A stretch of DNA of 64,000 bases. Origin: Siphlonurus alternatus. Its lineage: Eukaryota; Arthropoda; Insecta; Ephemeroptera; Siphlonuridae. Below the pieces are notes generated by a model. The model had not been told where the DNA came from, made no database searches, and saw only the letters and a list, made by a program, of their open reading frames with translations. Below are positions 30,350 to 43,260 of the stretch, one piece after another. The stretch's first letter is position 1. Every line of letters begins with the position of its first letter. Both the position numbers and the translations under genes were made by a program. Location: NCBI GenBank assembly GCA_949825025.1, contig OX463783.1, positions 10,947,628 through 11,011,627 of the forward strand, written 5' to 3'.

Positions 30350-33067
30350 AAACGACAATTAAGCTCTTTTGTTGAACTGATTTTCGTAAAATTGAAGTTT
30401 TTTTTTTTATGGAGAAATAGTTAAAAATTGCATGATGAATGTTAAAATTTTAGAAGACAACTTTTTTTTCATATATTATATTTTTTTTTAAATAAACTGA
30501 AACTGCTAATGCCAAAATCATACCTTGAGAGCGCTATAAGAACCTTTGGGCCCCAAAAGGTTTACCCCGTATAAATAATATGCAGTCTTTGCCAGAAGGT
30601 AACTTAGGTGTTTGTTTGCTTACCATGCAGCCAAGAAACGAAATATTCTTCATTTAGCTTTCGCTATTTAAATACATAATAGTGCTTTGCATAATTATAT
30701 ATATGTAAACAAAAATAATTATATTATTTTTACATATTAAACAAGAAACTATTCTATGCAGCATATAATAGACATTTTATTCGGAAAATAAGGGGAAAAA
30801 AACAGCATAAATAACACATTTGAAAATACAATTTCTTTCAAAAAGGGAAATACTATTGTCCTATACTATAATTAAAATATTATATGAGATGAAGGGGGGG
30901 GGGGAGAGAAGAGGTTCAACTTGAATCTTACCAGTACGTCACCCTGAAATTTTTAATTGAAGTCTGGGATTAGTCGTATTAGCCCTAGTAGCATATAAGA
31001 CATTATCCAGTTTTTGGTACGCAGATTTTGAGTAGCGAGGATATAAAAGGATCAGTTTATCAAAACAGATTTGATTTTTTTTTTAAGACAGCTAGGTCAG
31101 CTAGGTGGTTATATATATATAATATTAGAAGATTCATAAATAATTTGATTCTATTTGAAGTGTTTCAATTATTTTCAATGAATTATTTTAAGGCTGCATC
31201 ATTCAAGTCATTATTATATAGTATAAAATGTGTTACTTTTATTATAATTAAATTTGATTTGATTTTATTTAGAATAATTACATAATATATAATGTGCGAT
31301 ATACTGTGTATGAAAATATATTATGATAATTTTATTTTATTATCTCTTTCATGGGCACAAACATATATATATATCACAATGTACAATATCACAATAATAT
31401 GCGCACAATCATATTTATGTTTAACATATTTGCAAGTTCTATCATACATAAGTTGAATTTAATATAATTTAATTTATTTAATTATCTCTGACTTATTGAT
31501 GTTACATTATATAATATATATGCAATTTAATATATAGGATGAAAAAATAAAGATTTTAATTGCTATAGTATCTACCTGTCATTTCCCAAAGCTGCAAATT
31601 AAGCTCATCGCTGATGTATTTTTTATTATTGTTTTTCACTTACGTTAGTATTAAATTGTTATGCTTAATATTTTTGTCACTTTTTTATAGTGTCACAATC
31701 AATAATTTCTGCAAAATACAATGATAAATAATATAAATAGATATAAAAATAGTTAATCTGTATATTGCTGCAGATGAGTGTTAAATAGTAATAAAAAAAT
31801 AGTCATATTTTTAATTTACTTCGCAAAGTCATTTATGAAAGTTTACAAAAATTATAAAAATATCTATCTTAAAAAAATTAATTCGAAATTGAAAAACAGA
31901 AGGTACATTTTTTATTTTAAAAACCTACGAAAAATTCTTAGTGATAATTTTTTAGTAAAAAATATTTTTATTATGTTGGTGTTATTGAGAATGTGTTAGG
32001 GAATGGTTTTATAGTGGCGCTAGTATCGTTTTTAGTTTGTGGTCGTATTCGTAATAATAATCATTCGTTGTTCACAGCACTAGCTAAAAAGTCAGACAGT
32101 CAATTCTTCTTCATACATTATTGTGTCTGGCTTATATATAAATATATATAGTTCACATATAAAAGTGTTATTAATAAATACAATCATTAATAGAATTTAT
32201 TACACCTGCTCCTATAAACTTTGTAGTGTGTAAAAGTGCATATCTACTAATGATTGACACGTGATGATATTATGTGTTTATCATCTTAATTCAAGATCAA
32301 CAATTAAAGTAGTAAGTATTTTTTTTAATTAAATATTTTTTATTTCTATATATAAAAAACTTTTACTTGACATGTTTATTATTTTTATTGTTATATTAAT
32401 TAAAAATAATAGTTTTATATTAATTAAAGATATAGAATTTATTAATTCTAAATAGTAAAAAAACAAAAAAAAAAAAAAAAAAAAAATTGATTGCTAAAAG
32501 CGTAAAAACCAAGACCTATTGATAACAACTTTTTCCTGGTTCTCGACTTAAAAATTATGATATCATCTTTTAGTGATAATGTTGATATAGAATATCAATA
32601 AAATATTATTATATATATGTGTTCATAGTCCAATACCTTATACACCTACACGAAAGATAAGATATTAAAACAAATATGTACGAACTAAAAAAATAATATT
32701 GCAAAAACGAGTGCATGCATTGATAAAAAAAAAACGAGGCAATTTTATGAAATATTTTACTGCATTATTATTTCATTGAGAAATATATTATGCATAACAA
32801 TGTTATTGTTATTTAATCACGTTTATATTTATTGTTATAAAATTATTATTTTTAAAAAACCTCACGGCTATAATATACTATAGAGATAGAGCTATTACTA
32901 AATGTAATTTAAACCTTCATATTTGTACTACATATCGCGCGCACTGTATAATGCATGATGATTTTCTCCCAACACCATTCAAGTGTAGCTTGGAAACAAG
33001 TACAATCTTCGTCAAAAAAAACAACGTATTTGTGATATAAATGGGAAAAGGACATAAGTATATTAGA
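30350..33067. other. AT-rich gene desert
   Basis: Contains a poly-G run (about 30894-30904), a poly-A run at 32465-32486 and low-complexity AT tracts. A slightly GC-richer patch at 32000-32110 has no motif I trust. Frames at 31028-31285 and 31778-31999 are F/I/K-rich and unrecognised. Confidence 0.6.
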
Positions 33068-33200
33068 GTACAGTTGTCACCTCGGGAAATTAAATCTCCG
33101 TGTACCACCTTGTTAATCACCATGCCCCGATAAGCATAACACAAGATATAGTGATTAACAAGGCTGCAAGTGGGAAATTTTCCAAGGCGAAGAGTGTACA
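33068..33200. mobile_element. MITE of the 'ttgttaatcacc' family, copy 2
   Basis: 'ccttgttaatcaccatgcc' and 'gtgattaacaaggctgcaag' are inverted. The right arm continues 'gggaaattttccaaggcgaa', then 'gagtgtaca'; the left arm is more diverged. Confidence 0.7.
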
Positions 33201-33529
33201 TATTATATTGAAATGATTTAACCCTTCAAAATTTGAAGGTTTCCCCTGTATTCTGCAATTGTACAACAGAAATGTTGAAAGGGTTGCATAGATATGGTTC
33301 TTGCAGGCGTTATTTTAATGGATGCTGATCATCTATATAGGTATATTATATTTTTTAGAATATTTAATTCAGGACAATGATGTGTATGTTTTATATCCAT
33401 TATATACACCGTTCTGATGTATAATATATATCGGCACTTATCGTTCTAAAGTGAATTAGTGAATTTGTTGATGCTGGATGTATTACGTATTTACGTTCAT
33501 TCTTCTCTAATTTATATTGGTATATAAAC

Positions 33530-33552
33530 ACCAGGGTATGTGTAACCCTGGT
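33530..33552. repeat. Tiny hairpin 'accagggt-N7-accctggt'
   Basis: An 8-bp perfect stem with a 7-base loop. The 15-mer 'accagggtatgtgta' is shared with a 33-bp hairpin at 47422-47454. Confidence 0.6.
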
Positions 33553-35240
33553 TAAACATTTACTTTTTTATTTGTAAATTTTCAACTAAATAAAGATTGT
33601 TTACAAAATATTATAAAAACATGTCGACGTTTACGTATTACATAATTTGATAGTTTGATACTATCTAGTATCTACCCTCATATAACCAATATTATATGAA
33701 TATAAACATTTTTAGTGCTATAAAAAACACAATTTTTCTTAACATAAAATGTATTATATCAAATTTTATTACTAATAAAATTTTGTATTTCACTAAAATA
33801 ATTGTGAAAGGATTATACATCAGAACAGCTAATTCAATGTGAAAATTGCATCAGGTTATAAGAATTTTAGTGTACAGTTCATAGAGTATGCGCACAAGTT
33901 TATAAAAAATTGTTTAAGGTTGAAAATAAAAAAAAAATATATATATATAACTTTCAATGCCACTAAAAATTACACTACACATCAAAAAGTAGAAAAAATC
34001 CTAACTTTTAATGATAAATTCAGTACTTTTTTTAATAAACATTCATTTAACACTGCAATGCATGTGATAAATGTATTTACTAAACTTACAAATTATAATA
34101 TAGCAATTGAGTATTGAATTAATAATCGTACAGAATATAAATGATGATGACACATAAAATTAAAATAATTTTGCCTAACAATAAGCTATTATTTAAAAAT
34201 GACACATACTTTTAATTGATACCATACTTAAAAACAATGGCTTGTATAATGAGTCAAATTCATAAATCAATTTCAATTAACTTAACGATATGGTAAACTA
34301 GAATGAATTAACATTGTCTAAAAATGTTTCGGAAAGAATTTGTAAAAAAATAAAAAGAATTAGGTAAAAGTAATTTGGTATATAATTTGAAAGACACTTT
34401 ATGGTCAGTAAAATTGTTTTAAGATTGTAAAGGATTCTAGTTTTATAGTTGGGCCAGTATTACGCTTACAGCTATAGAAGAATGTTTCAGTGAGAAGAAA
34501 AAAATAAAGTAAAAAAAACTCAACTAATTCAAGATCTCGAGGTCAAATTCTTTCACAGTTCCTTTTTTTATTTTATAAAAATAAAATATCGGAGTATTTT
34601 TTCTATTAGAATTTAATAATGTTTTAAATTATATAGTTGTAAAAAAAAAAAAAAAAAAAAATATATATATATAATTTCTTTTGTTGAAAACTATGATTAT
34701 TTTTTTAGTTCATTCATAAATTTTGTTATTAAAATTATAAATTTAATACGAATATTTTTCTATAAAAAATTGATAAATTATTTAAAACATTATCATGTAT
34801 CGGAATTATAACAATCTGAACTGTAGAAGCTCAGAAAATATTAATATCTGTGATTGAAATTAACCACAAAAATTTTCTATAAAACTAAAATAAAACTCCC
34901 ATACTCCAAAATGTTAAAAAATAAAGTTTTATACACAAAAGTCAATAAAGTACATGTATTTTTTTTTCTAAATAAAATTACTGTATATACAAAAATCACA
35001 AAAGCATAGACATAATACGATTCTTAATTCTTACTATATGTCTATGCACAAAAGTGCCAAAAAACAGTACATGTGGCAGGTGACTCAGGTGTAACAATCA
35101 TTCCTTCTACTCGTAAGATTTTCTATTATACAGATAGCATCTTTTGCCATATAAAACAAAATTAATTCAAAAGGTGATTTCCAATTCATTCATCAACTAC
35201 TATATTATAACTTTATAATTTATTATAATACATATCTTCC
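33553..35240. other. AT-rich gene desert
   Basis: Very A/T-rich, with poly-A then (AT)n at 34641-34672. A 92-codon frame at 33839-34117 (+) is K/N/T-rich and unrecognised. Confidence 0.6.
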
Positions 35241-35244
35241 AATA

Positions 35245-35665
35245 GAAATCTCTCTCTCTCTCTTTCTTCCTTCTCTACTACTGTAGACTGTTCATATTGT
35301 TAACGCAATAACAATCGAAGTACAACTATATAGTAAAGTCCTTCATAAACTTCCACAGAAGATCAAAAAGGCAACAAGAAGGAATGTGGTTTTCAGTTTA
35401 GTCCTCAGCAGACATTTTTTTTTTTTTATTGTTATCCTTTTTACTTTTGTGTTAGCTAGGTATGTTCAAACTAGCCAGGCTGGTTTTTGTATATTATTAT
35501 TATAGTAGTGAGTATATGAACGTAGTATATGGTTGTAGTAAACTCGTTCTCTGATTGGTTGAAAGAAAGTGCTGTTGCCACCCGCTCTTGCCCCTACCTC
35601 CCCTAACCTCCTTTATTCTCCCTCCCTTATATTTTACTCTTGCTCCTTTTTTTTATATTTTCCCC
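35245..35665. promoter_or_regulatory. Pyrimidine-rich patch with CCAAT-like box
   Basis: A short CT run (about 35250-35272), a 'tagtaaagtccttcataaac' word also present in reverse at 46.42 kb, an inverted CCAAT ('ctgattggttg', about 35552-35562), then C-rich 'gccacccgctcttgcccc' sequence. Suggestive of regulatory DNA but without TATA or coding support. Confidence 0.2.
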
Positions 35666-35669
35666 TTAA

Positions 35670-36757
35670 TTCCTTTTCAAATGCGCCTAGTAACTGTGCT
35701 TACCCGCTAAACAATGATATCAAAATTTTAGTAAATTATAGTAACTATGATTTTTATTTTTATATATTTTCAATTTTTGTTCGTATAGCTAAAATCCAAA
35801 GAAATCAAACAATCTAAATTTTTAAAATATTTCTTTATCATATAATTAAATATATGATAATATATCATATAATATATGTACATAATAATTTAAATAACTA
35901 GTTATACTTTGTATATATAATTGTGTACAGTAAAATTTACTTGATGCTGGCAAAAGTAAATATTTGAAATTGATTAAAAGTATATTTAATATTTATTTAA
36001 ACAAGTAAACAAAGTAACTATGAAAATATTTTATTTATTTTTACTATAATTTTGTTTCATCCATGCAATATTATACATATCTAAAATTTGTATTACCCAA
36101 TAATCATAAACAGTTAGTAAATAACATATTATTACCAGAAGACCGTGTGGGTGTTTGATTTACTTTTTATAAAATAATTTATTTCGTTTTTCCTCCGAGG
36201 AAACCCATTGATATAAAATTTTATGAACATTATACGCCATCGTTATAAAAAGTAGAAACTGCAACTGGTTTTATGGACTGAAAATTCAGTATAAAAAATA
36301 TCATACGATTTTTAAATGTATTATATTTCGCAATTGAAAATTTTCAATATTTTATGACATTAAAATTGAATCAGATAACTATAATAAAATGTAATAGCAA
36401 CTTTATATTAATATTACACCATAAATTTTGAAGACTTTTTACAAAACTTTACTAGTTGTTATGCAACTTTTCTAGCATGTAGGTATGTTTAGGTTGCATA
36501 CTTTAGCTAGATCAAGGGGTCGATCCGGTGCATTTAGACGTAGGAGGTAGCATCACAGTGTGACGTCAATATGAATGACTGGCGAGTGGGAGGAAAGTTT
36601 ATAATTGGCAGCAGAAGTTGTGACACTGCAACTATTTACGTTGAACTTCAATTAAACATTGTCTCATTTAAGTTAATTGATATATTCGTAATTAATAAAA
36701 AATTATAATTTTAAATTTGTTCTGGAAATAAATGAACAAAAAATGTATTGAAGGCAT
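35670..36757. other. AT-rich spacer
   Basis: A GC-richer patch at 36515-36600 carries TGACGTCA (36561-36568) and 'gcatcacagtg'. No gene seen. Confidence 0.55.
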
Positions 36758-36758
36758 T

Positions 36759-37175
36759 GTGAATTTACACTTCGGGACATCACGATGTTTCATTTTCTGC
36801 CTCTGCAGCTAAACTCTGACTGGGAAGCTATAGGGGCCAGTCAGGGCCATATAAGCATTACAGGCAGCAGGGGCCACTTTTCAGGGGGTCTGAGGCCATG
36901 CACTTTTTCTATGATCCTATGTTAAAAATCTGAGGGGCCAGTCAGGGATCCCTGACCCAGCCTTATGGTCAGTCCGAGCCTGTCTGCAGCTCCAAGAGAC
37001 AAAGAGATTCAGATTTTCAATTTTGGGAGATGTAAGAGCATCCAGTCTAATATAATATATATATATAGACATCCCACAAAAATTCAAGTTCATCACACCT
37101 CCAGCAAGACTGCGTGGCATCGTCCCTACAAAAAGAGCAGTCTAGGTAAAACGTTCGTGTTGTCCCGAAATTCAC
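36759..37175. mobile_element. MITE of the 'cgggacagcacga' family with a hAT MITE nested inside
   Basis: Left end 'cttcgggacatcacgatg', right end 'cgttcgtgttgtcccgaa'. The core is 'gattttcaattttgggagat', then 'gtaagagcatccagtcta' and 'aagttcatcacacct'. The left arm is interrupted at 36811-36982 by a second element (next entry). Copies of the outer family are at 38.20, 56.17, 25.29, 62.70 and, partly, 23.39 and 57.96 kb. Confidence 0.7.
36802..36991. mobile_element. Nested hAT-like MITE with duplicated target
   Basis: 'tctgcagct' occurs at 36802-36810 and 36983-36991, on either side of a 172-bp element. The right end reads, in complement, 'caggctcggactgacc'; the interior has 'ggggccagtcagggccat' and 'ggggccagtcagggatcc'. 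An 8-bp duplication (tctgcagc) and CAGG end fit hAT. The same element lies at 38326-38503 in the opposite orientation. Confidence 0.65.
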
Positions 37176-38200
37176 CTTAGGTGTTTTTGTTTTTTACCCT
37201 TCCTGTGTACTTCACCCTTAGAAAATTTATATCGTTATATTTTTTTTTTAAATTATAGATGATTGTAGTTATTATAGCATCGGTGTATTTTTCAAACAAT
37301 AAATTAATTGTAGAGTAGAAATTTTCCTTGGAAATAATTGTACAATATGGTTTTGTAAGTCACTCATATTCTCCTATTTTTCGTATAATACTTTAAACAA
37401 AGAATCAAAAATTAATTTATTAAATTTTTGTTGTATATACAAAATTACGAAATGAATATTATTATTGTACTTAGTTCTGGGATTTCACAAAAAGAACATC
37501 CGCAATGCTCATAATCTAACTTGTTTATTTACTTATAACAGTTTACGGGAAATCCCCCTTATAATAGTGACCACAAAATTAAACATAAGACTCAATTTAT
37601 GATAATAAACTGATAAAATTAGCCCTTATAATAACATAAACATGTACTTTAGTTATAGAACGAACCCCTTTGAAAACTTTCATGAATTGCTTTCATTGAC
37701 GGTGGTTTTGTGAAGTGGGTTAATGGATGAAATGTTGTCATCGATTATTTAATTCAATAAGTTCATTATATACGCATTATTATTATATACACACGCATAT
37801 ATAATATTTATATGAATGGTTCTATCATGCAATGATATTGATCTTTCCCATGATCAAATTTCTATAGTACGATTGAAAATGATAACTTTTTTTATTTATA
37901 ATTTTTTACTGCATGTCATAGATTCTTGATAAAACTTATATAGAACAACCATGCATATAATATTTGAAATATTGAATTTTATTTTATATAAATATATTTC
38001 AAAGACAGAAAAGAGGGGTAAAAAATGTCAATATTATTATATAAAAAAAAAAATGTATTAGATTTTTATTTGAGAACTAACTATTACAACTATACTGTAT
38101 ATTTTATCAATAGTAAATACAGATATTTATTTTATACTTTTACAATACTATGTCATATGCCATATATTATATACATTTCATGTAATACTGTATAGTTTAT
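37176..38200. other. AT-rich spacer
   Basis: No feature recognised. Confidence 0.6.
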
Positions 38201-38605
38201 ACAACTCTGGACAGAACGAAAGTTATCACTACGTGATTTGCTGGATCAAAAAGACAAAGAGTTACAAATTTTAAATTTTGAGAGACGTAATATTCGAGCC
38301 TATACTATCACAAAAAAGTTCAATTCAGGCTCGGACTGGCCATATTATAAAGCTCAGTCAGGGATTCTTGACTGACCTTTCCATTTTTTAATACAGAAAG
38401 CATACAAAAAGTGTTCTGAGTCCCCCTTTTAAATGGCCCCATGCTGCCTGTAATGTCTATATGACCCTGACTGGCTCCTAACCTCCTGTACTAGCGGGCC
38501 TGATGTTCAAGTTCACTATTATAGTTTCACTACATGTTCTTAGCCTGTATGTTAGCTCCCATACAAATGCAGAAGTAACGTTCCAGCTTTCCCGAGGTGT
38601 ATATT
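38201..38605. mobile_element. MITE of the 'cgggacagcacga' family, second copy with nested hAT MITE
   Basis: Left end 'ctggacagaacgaaagtt', core 'agagttacaaattttaaatt', 'ttgagagacgtaatattcga', right end 'gtaacgttccagctttcccg'. A nested element lies at 38326-38503. More diverged than the 36.76 kb copy. Confidence 0.6.
38326..38503. mobile_element. Nested hAT-like MITE, opposite orientation to 36.81 kb
   Basis: Starts 'caggctcggactggccat' and ends 'ctagcgggcctg'. The interior has 'ggccccatgctgcctgtaat' and 'gaccctgactggctcc', matching the 36811-36982 element in reverse. 'gttcaa' occurs on both sides, a possible decayed target duplication. Confidence 0.6.
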
Positions 38606-38779
38606 CAGGTAAATGAACTGTATATTCTTAGTATAACAATAATTTTAAAAAATAATAACCATCTTCATTATATTTATACTATTAATAAAACAAAACATGT
38701 TTACATACAATATTAATATGATTCATAATAATAAAATGCGTCATCATTATCAGATGTTAACAATATTATATACAATGGG

Positions 38780-38970
38780 TTAGAAAAGGTGACGTCATTC
38801 GCGTGTCTACAGGTACGGACATGCCCACTGTTATGGTATGGACGGGGTAGGGGGGTAGGGTGAGTAATTGTAAAGGCATTTACCTTAGCGACTGCCACGG
38901 GAATACGCAGAATCGTTGCGCAAGAGTATTTTCACACCCGCTCCGTCTCTCTTTTTTTATCTGACTGGCT
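38780..38970. promoter_or_regulatory. GC-richer islet with CRE site
   Basis: TGACGTCA at 38790-38797, then 'gggtaggggggtagggtgag' and 'cgttgcgcaagag'. No frame and no TATA at a sensible place. Candidate regulatory DNA only. Confidence 0.25.
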
Positions 38971-40640
38971 TATAAACAGTATAACAACGTTGTTACTATG
39001 TGTTTTAGATCATGCAATTTAACATTGTTTATAAGGTATACTTTAGTATATAATTTAATTTAAAATTGAGCTTTAATGACTTGTTGCTAAGTAAATTTTA
39101 TAGTTCATGGACTTAAAAATAGAAGATAAAAATGAAATATTTATTTAAATAATAATAGAAACATTACTTTATACATGTAATGTTATATTATTAATTTGTT
39201 TAATGGAATATATCACATAAAGTTTCACAAGCATATATAATTTAATTATTAATTATTAAAATAATTTTAGATCAAATTATTTTAATGTTATTTATTATTA
39301 GATACCACCAATACCAATCGTCATAATTATTTTCATATTTAAGTAGTAGTTATCGTTTTTATATAATTTGTTAAATTATTGGAATCCATTATATTCTATT
39401 ATATAATTAATTTTCTATGAAGCTATTATAATATTTAACAAAACCAGCACGGTACTGATGTATAATACCCAGTGTAATGATTTATAAGGGTTTATATTAT
39501 ATAATTAAATTTAATATATATAATATAGATTTTACATATATGATATTTAATTTAATATTAAATCAAATATATATATAATAATTTTACGTATTTTTGTAAA
39601 ATCATTATTTTAATATAATAAAATTTAAATGAAGTAATTTTATTTGTTATACTCAATCCCATGTTATTGTGGCATTTGATTAAAAATGTATAATTATTAT
39701 CTATCAAAATGATTAATTATTAATTACAAATCGTTTTTATCAATTGTTTGATATTGATATTTTTTTAAATAATAACAATACTATTAATGCATAATACAGT
39801 TTATAAAACAATTAAAATATAATTTATAATATATTATCATTATAAAAACAATAGAATATTATTAATATTAAACAATATGTTAATATTATCAGTATGTAAT
39901 TTATTACAATATATTATAGTCTGATAAATATTGTATAAAATTTGTTATGCACATTCATAAATGTATCTCCAATTGAATTTAAAACAAATTAAACTTAAAA
40001 TAGCAAAGCATTCAACATAATATTTATACTGTACAGTCAAAAGAGAGTTGAATTTTTGGTTTAATGAATATTCGCAAAGCTTTGAAGACTTTTAATTATT
40101 TTCATATGCGAGTCATATTATTATATATATATAGAACAATTTAGATTGACAATGCAGATTAAATTAAATTTCTGTATTTAATAATCAAAAGTAATTTCAA
40201 TAGGTGTATCAATGAAAATTATAATTTAATCATATTTTTTTTGCAATAAAATACTAACATATTGATGTATTAATAATTAATACTAATCAGAGGTGTATTA
40301 TAGCGAAAGGGGAGGGAGGGAAGCTTGAATTGGTCGCAGTATTGGAGAAATACATTATGTGGGTGGTACCACCTCCTCCCTTCCCGAAACCCCTGAAATT
40401 TGATATTAAATTTTAGTACTGAATATATTTCTAAGCTCAAATCTTTAGTAAAATTATTTTTAATATTACTTACAGGGATTTTAAAATAGGAATATATTAA
40501 AAAGAAATGACTGCCTTGAATATATAATAAAAAAATGTGAATGACCTTGTATAATATTTGCAATATCACCACACCACCTATATTTACACAACATACTACT
40601 ATTCCGTCAATGTTTGAAATACTATCGATTACTATTCCCC
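38971..40640. other. Extremely AT-rich stretch
   Basis: From about 39000 to 40260 the sequence is nearly all A and T with 'taatat/attata' words, among the most AT-rich DNA in the window. No gene; could be matrix-attachment-like. At 40310-40395 a G-rich run (ggggagggaggg) faces a C-rich run (cctcctcccttccc) around the palindrome 'ggtggtaccacc'. Confidence 0.55.
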
Positions 40641-40659
40641 TCTTTCAGCCGGGCTAGCT

Positions 40660-40770
40660 TCTCTTCGGCAGCAGCTTGTGTATACCCCGGGCACGACGGC
40701 CACGTGGGCGTATGACGTCATGCGACACGTGTTGAGTCAACCCTTGATTCTCATTGGTTACAGCTGATTT
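40660..40770. promoter_or_regulatory. Dense cluster of E-box, CRE, AP-1 and CCAAT motifs
   Basis: Within 57 bases: CACGTG at 40701-40706, TGACGTCA at 40713-40720, CACGTG at 40726-40731, TGAGTCA at 40733-40739 and inverted CCAAT (ATTGG) at 40753-40757. Four perfect bHLH/bZIP palindromic or pseudo-palindromic sites at 12- to 13-base and 7-base steps in GC-rich sequence is unlikely by chance in this AT-rich background. No TATA or recognisable exon on either side. It could be a promoter with distant exons, an enhancer, or the end of an unknown element. Confidence 0.45.
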
Positions 40771-41878
40771 TTCGGATAAAATTATTGAATTACAATTTTG
40801 GCTGTATGATGTTTTACCTAAAGCCAATAAAATTAAATTCAATTGCAAAAAGTACGTAATGTTTGTTTTTGTTCAGGGACATTTTCTGCACATATTTTAT
40901 CATGCAGAGGTTAAATCTTAATTCAACTTGAATTCATTATTAAATTTATTTGTGTACCATTATTGATTAAAACCCTCAAGGCTTTAGGCATTACTTGCAG
41001 CAAGTCTATCATTTTTTGGTGTTTTTGTTTAACGATTATAATACAACACCATGACAATATGAAAAGTATATATTATTGCGTATCTGTATTGCATGTGTGT
41101 AGTTCAATTTTTTTTTTTTTTTTTTTCAAAAATTCATTGAATTTTCGAGTCATTGAGGTGAAATTATTTTTCATTTTTTTTTTTTATGTGGTTAAATAAT
41201 TTGTAAAGTAAAATCATTTTATTCTAAGGGAAAATATAGTTGAAAATAAGTGTTTTGAAAAAATGTGACAAAATGATTCCCTATGTACTTCTTTGTTAAT
41301 TTGAAACTTGTAATATATATAATATATTGGTTAATTAAAATAAAAAATTGTTATCAAAAATGAATTTAATCGATTCCATTAATAAAGTAGATGAATTTAT
41401 ACATAAAAAACTTTAAGTAGAAATTTGATATTTTCGATTAAAATCTCTCAATTTAATTGCGTGTAAATCGACTTATGCCATCTTGTAATCACCATGACAA
41501 TCTGATTTGCCAACAAGAGACGTTGATGTGTGATCGACCGCTTGTTGCTATCTGACACAATTCTATATAACACCTACATCATAATATACGCTAACTAGAG
41601 AAGGTTGCATCACGCAGAGAATATAAGTTCTTCGTGGAACCGACCGTGGTGTGTAATCATTTAATTAAATATTTTAAGCAAAGATAAAAGTTTCTAAGAA
41701 TATTCTAAGCCTGTCAATTTTCAATTAATTTTATTATTAATGCAATTGTGTTACAACTACTCTATTAATTAAATTCATTTTAACTTAATAAGGTTTCTTA
41801 GAAATTTATAACAGTAATAAAATTTATAAAATTAGGTTTTGTAGAATAGTTATTTCTGCGTATAAAATAACAATAATG
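40771..41878. other. AT-rich spacer
   Basis: Poly-T at about 41109-41126; a slightly GC-richer patch at 41500-41650 without clear motifs. A 78-codon F-rich frame at 40963-41199 crosses the poly-T and is not a gene. Confidence 0.55.
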
Positions 41879-42025
41879 GGCGCGATTCACGAAGCAGTTA
41901 TCCAGGTTTAGCTTAACTACGTTTAACTAGGGTGGTTTAACACGTAAAACAAGGATAGTTAAACGTTGTTAAGCTAAACGCGGTTAGAAACTTGCATGAT
42001 GGTTAACCGCTTCGTGAATCGCGCC
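41879..42025. mobile_element. MITE of the 'gattcacgaag' family, best copy 1
   Basis: 147-bp palindrome with ends 'ggcgcgattcacgaagc' and complement. Arms contain 'gcttaactacgtttaact' and 'agttaaacgttgttaagc'. Loop around 'aacacgtaaaacaaggat'. Confidence 0.85.
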
Positions 42026-43104
42026 AAATATTTCTAAATGTTATAATTAATTTAATTATAATTTCTGATTAAGATTAATTTTTTAGTCTAAAATCTTATA
42101 TTTTCCAATTGAAAATTATTCATTAGGGGAAAAAATTGCTTAATTTTTTTAGGTAAATTAATTTATATTGCACATGTTATTATTGTATATTTATTGATTC
42201 AAATGTATTGCAAAATTATAAATTTTGGTTTTATACCAGTTTTATCTTTACCTTTACTTATATCAGTTTGTCAATTTTACTAGCCCTAAAAAAAATAAGG
42301 ATATAAATTGATTTCTAGGAAATTTAATATTTGAAAATACTGATAAAAATCTTATCTATAGACTTGCGTACATAAGAATTTAAGTCTAAGATCAAAAAAA
42401 GTAAAGTTCTATATTTATAATATGCCATGGAATATAAAACGTAGTAAATATGAAGTATATAGTGAATTACCCAACTATTTAATTTACTTGTAAATAGTCT
42501 GTGTAAATATTGTGACTTATATTACATAACTTGTTTTTCTCTGTACAGGTAGGTGGTATGTTTCTAATTTCAGAAAGTCATTAACAAAATTATGTTTATG
42601 CTTCTTCCCCATTCATAACTACTATAATAATATACTGTATATAATAGTGTGTCATTCACGCTATATATTATACTATCATGTTTATGCTCTGCTTATGTTT
42701 ATAAAGCTTAAATATTTGTTTGAACTTTATATTATTATGAGAGAGCTCTTTTGTATTTTGAGATAGGAGGAAAATGAGAGATTATGATATAATATATAGA
42801 AGCATTATCAAATTATTGAATGAAATTTTAGCTTCGTATGTTTTAATATTTTTTATGAATTTTTAAATATGGAGGGATATTTTTAAAATTAATATGTCCA
42901 GATTCGTAAACTTTGAACTCTGTAGTGTCTCTGTACTCGATTCCTATGGATATATAGGGGTACATAAATAATTCCTTGGACATAGGGGTTGCAGAAAGAA
43001 AGCTGAACAAAGTTAACGATCAAGCCTTATCTGCTGGAATGCTAACATATTAATAATTATTGAAGAATATGCTGCGCAATGTTTTTAAATTTTCAGGTGT
43101 ATGA
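42026..43104. other. AT-rich spacer
   Basis: No feature recognised. Confidence 0.6.
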
Positions 43105-43260
43105 AAACTGATTTTTTTTTTCTTATCTCAAAATTAAGATTAAACATGGTATGACGTCATAGTCAAGTTAACCTAGCTTTACATGACTATGACGTCACAG
43201 TATATTTCACCTCGATGTTGATGGTGTAAAAAAATGACAATATCACAAGGTCTTCTATTT
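43105..43260. mobile_element. MITE, CRE-core family, copy A3 (shortened)
   Basis: 'gtatgacgtcatagtcaag' (CRE at 43152-43159) faces 'catgactatgacgtcacag' (CRE at 43190-43197), as in copies A1 and A2, with 'gttgatggtgtaaaaaaatg' in the right flank. The outer arms are barely detectable. Confidence 0.6.

Noticed and set aside
33219..33292. Second piggyBac MITE ('ttaaccctt...aaagggtt')
   Set aside because: Right flank is TTGC and not TTAA, and the ends match only loosely; probably chance.
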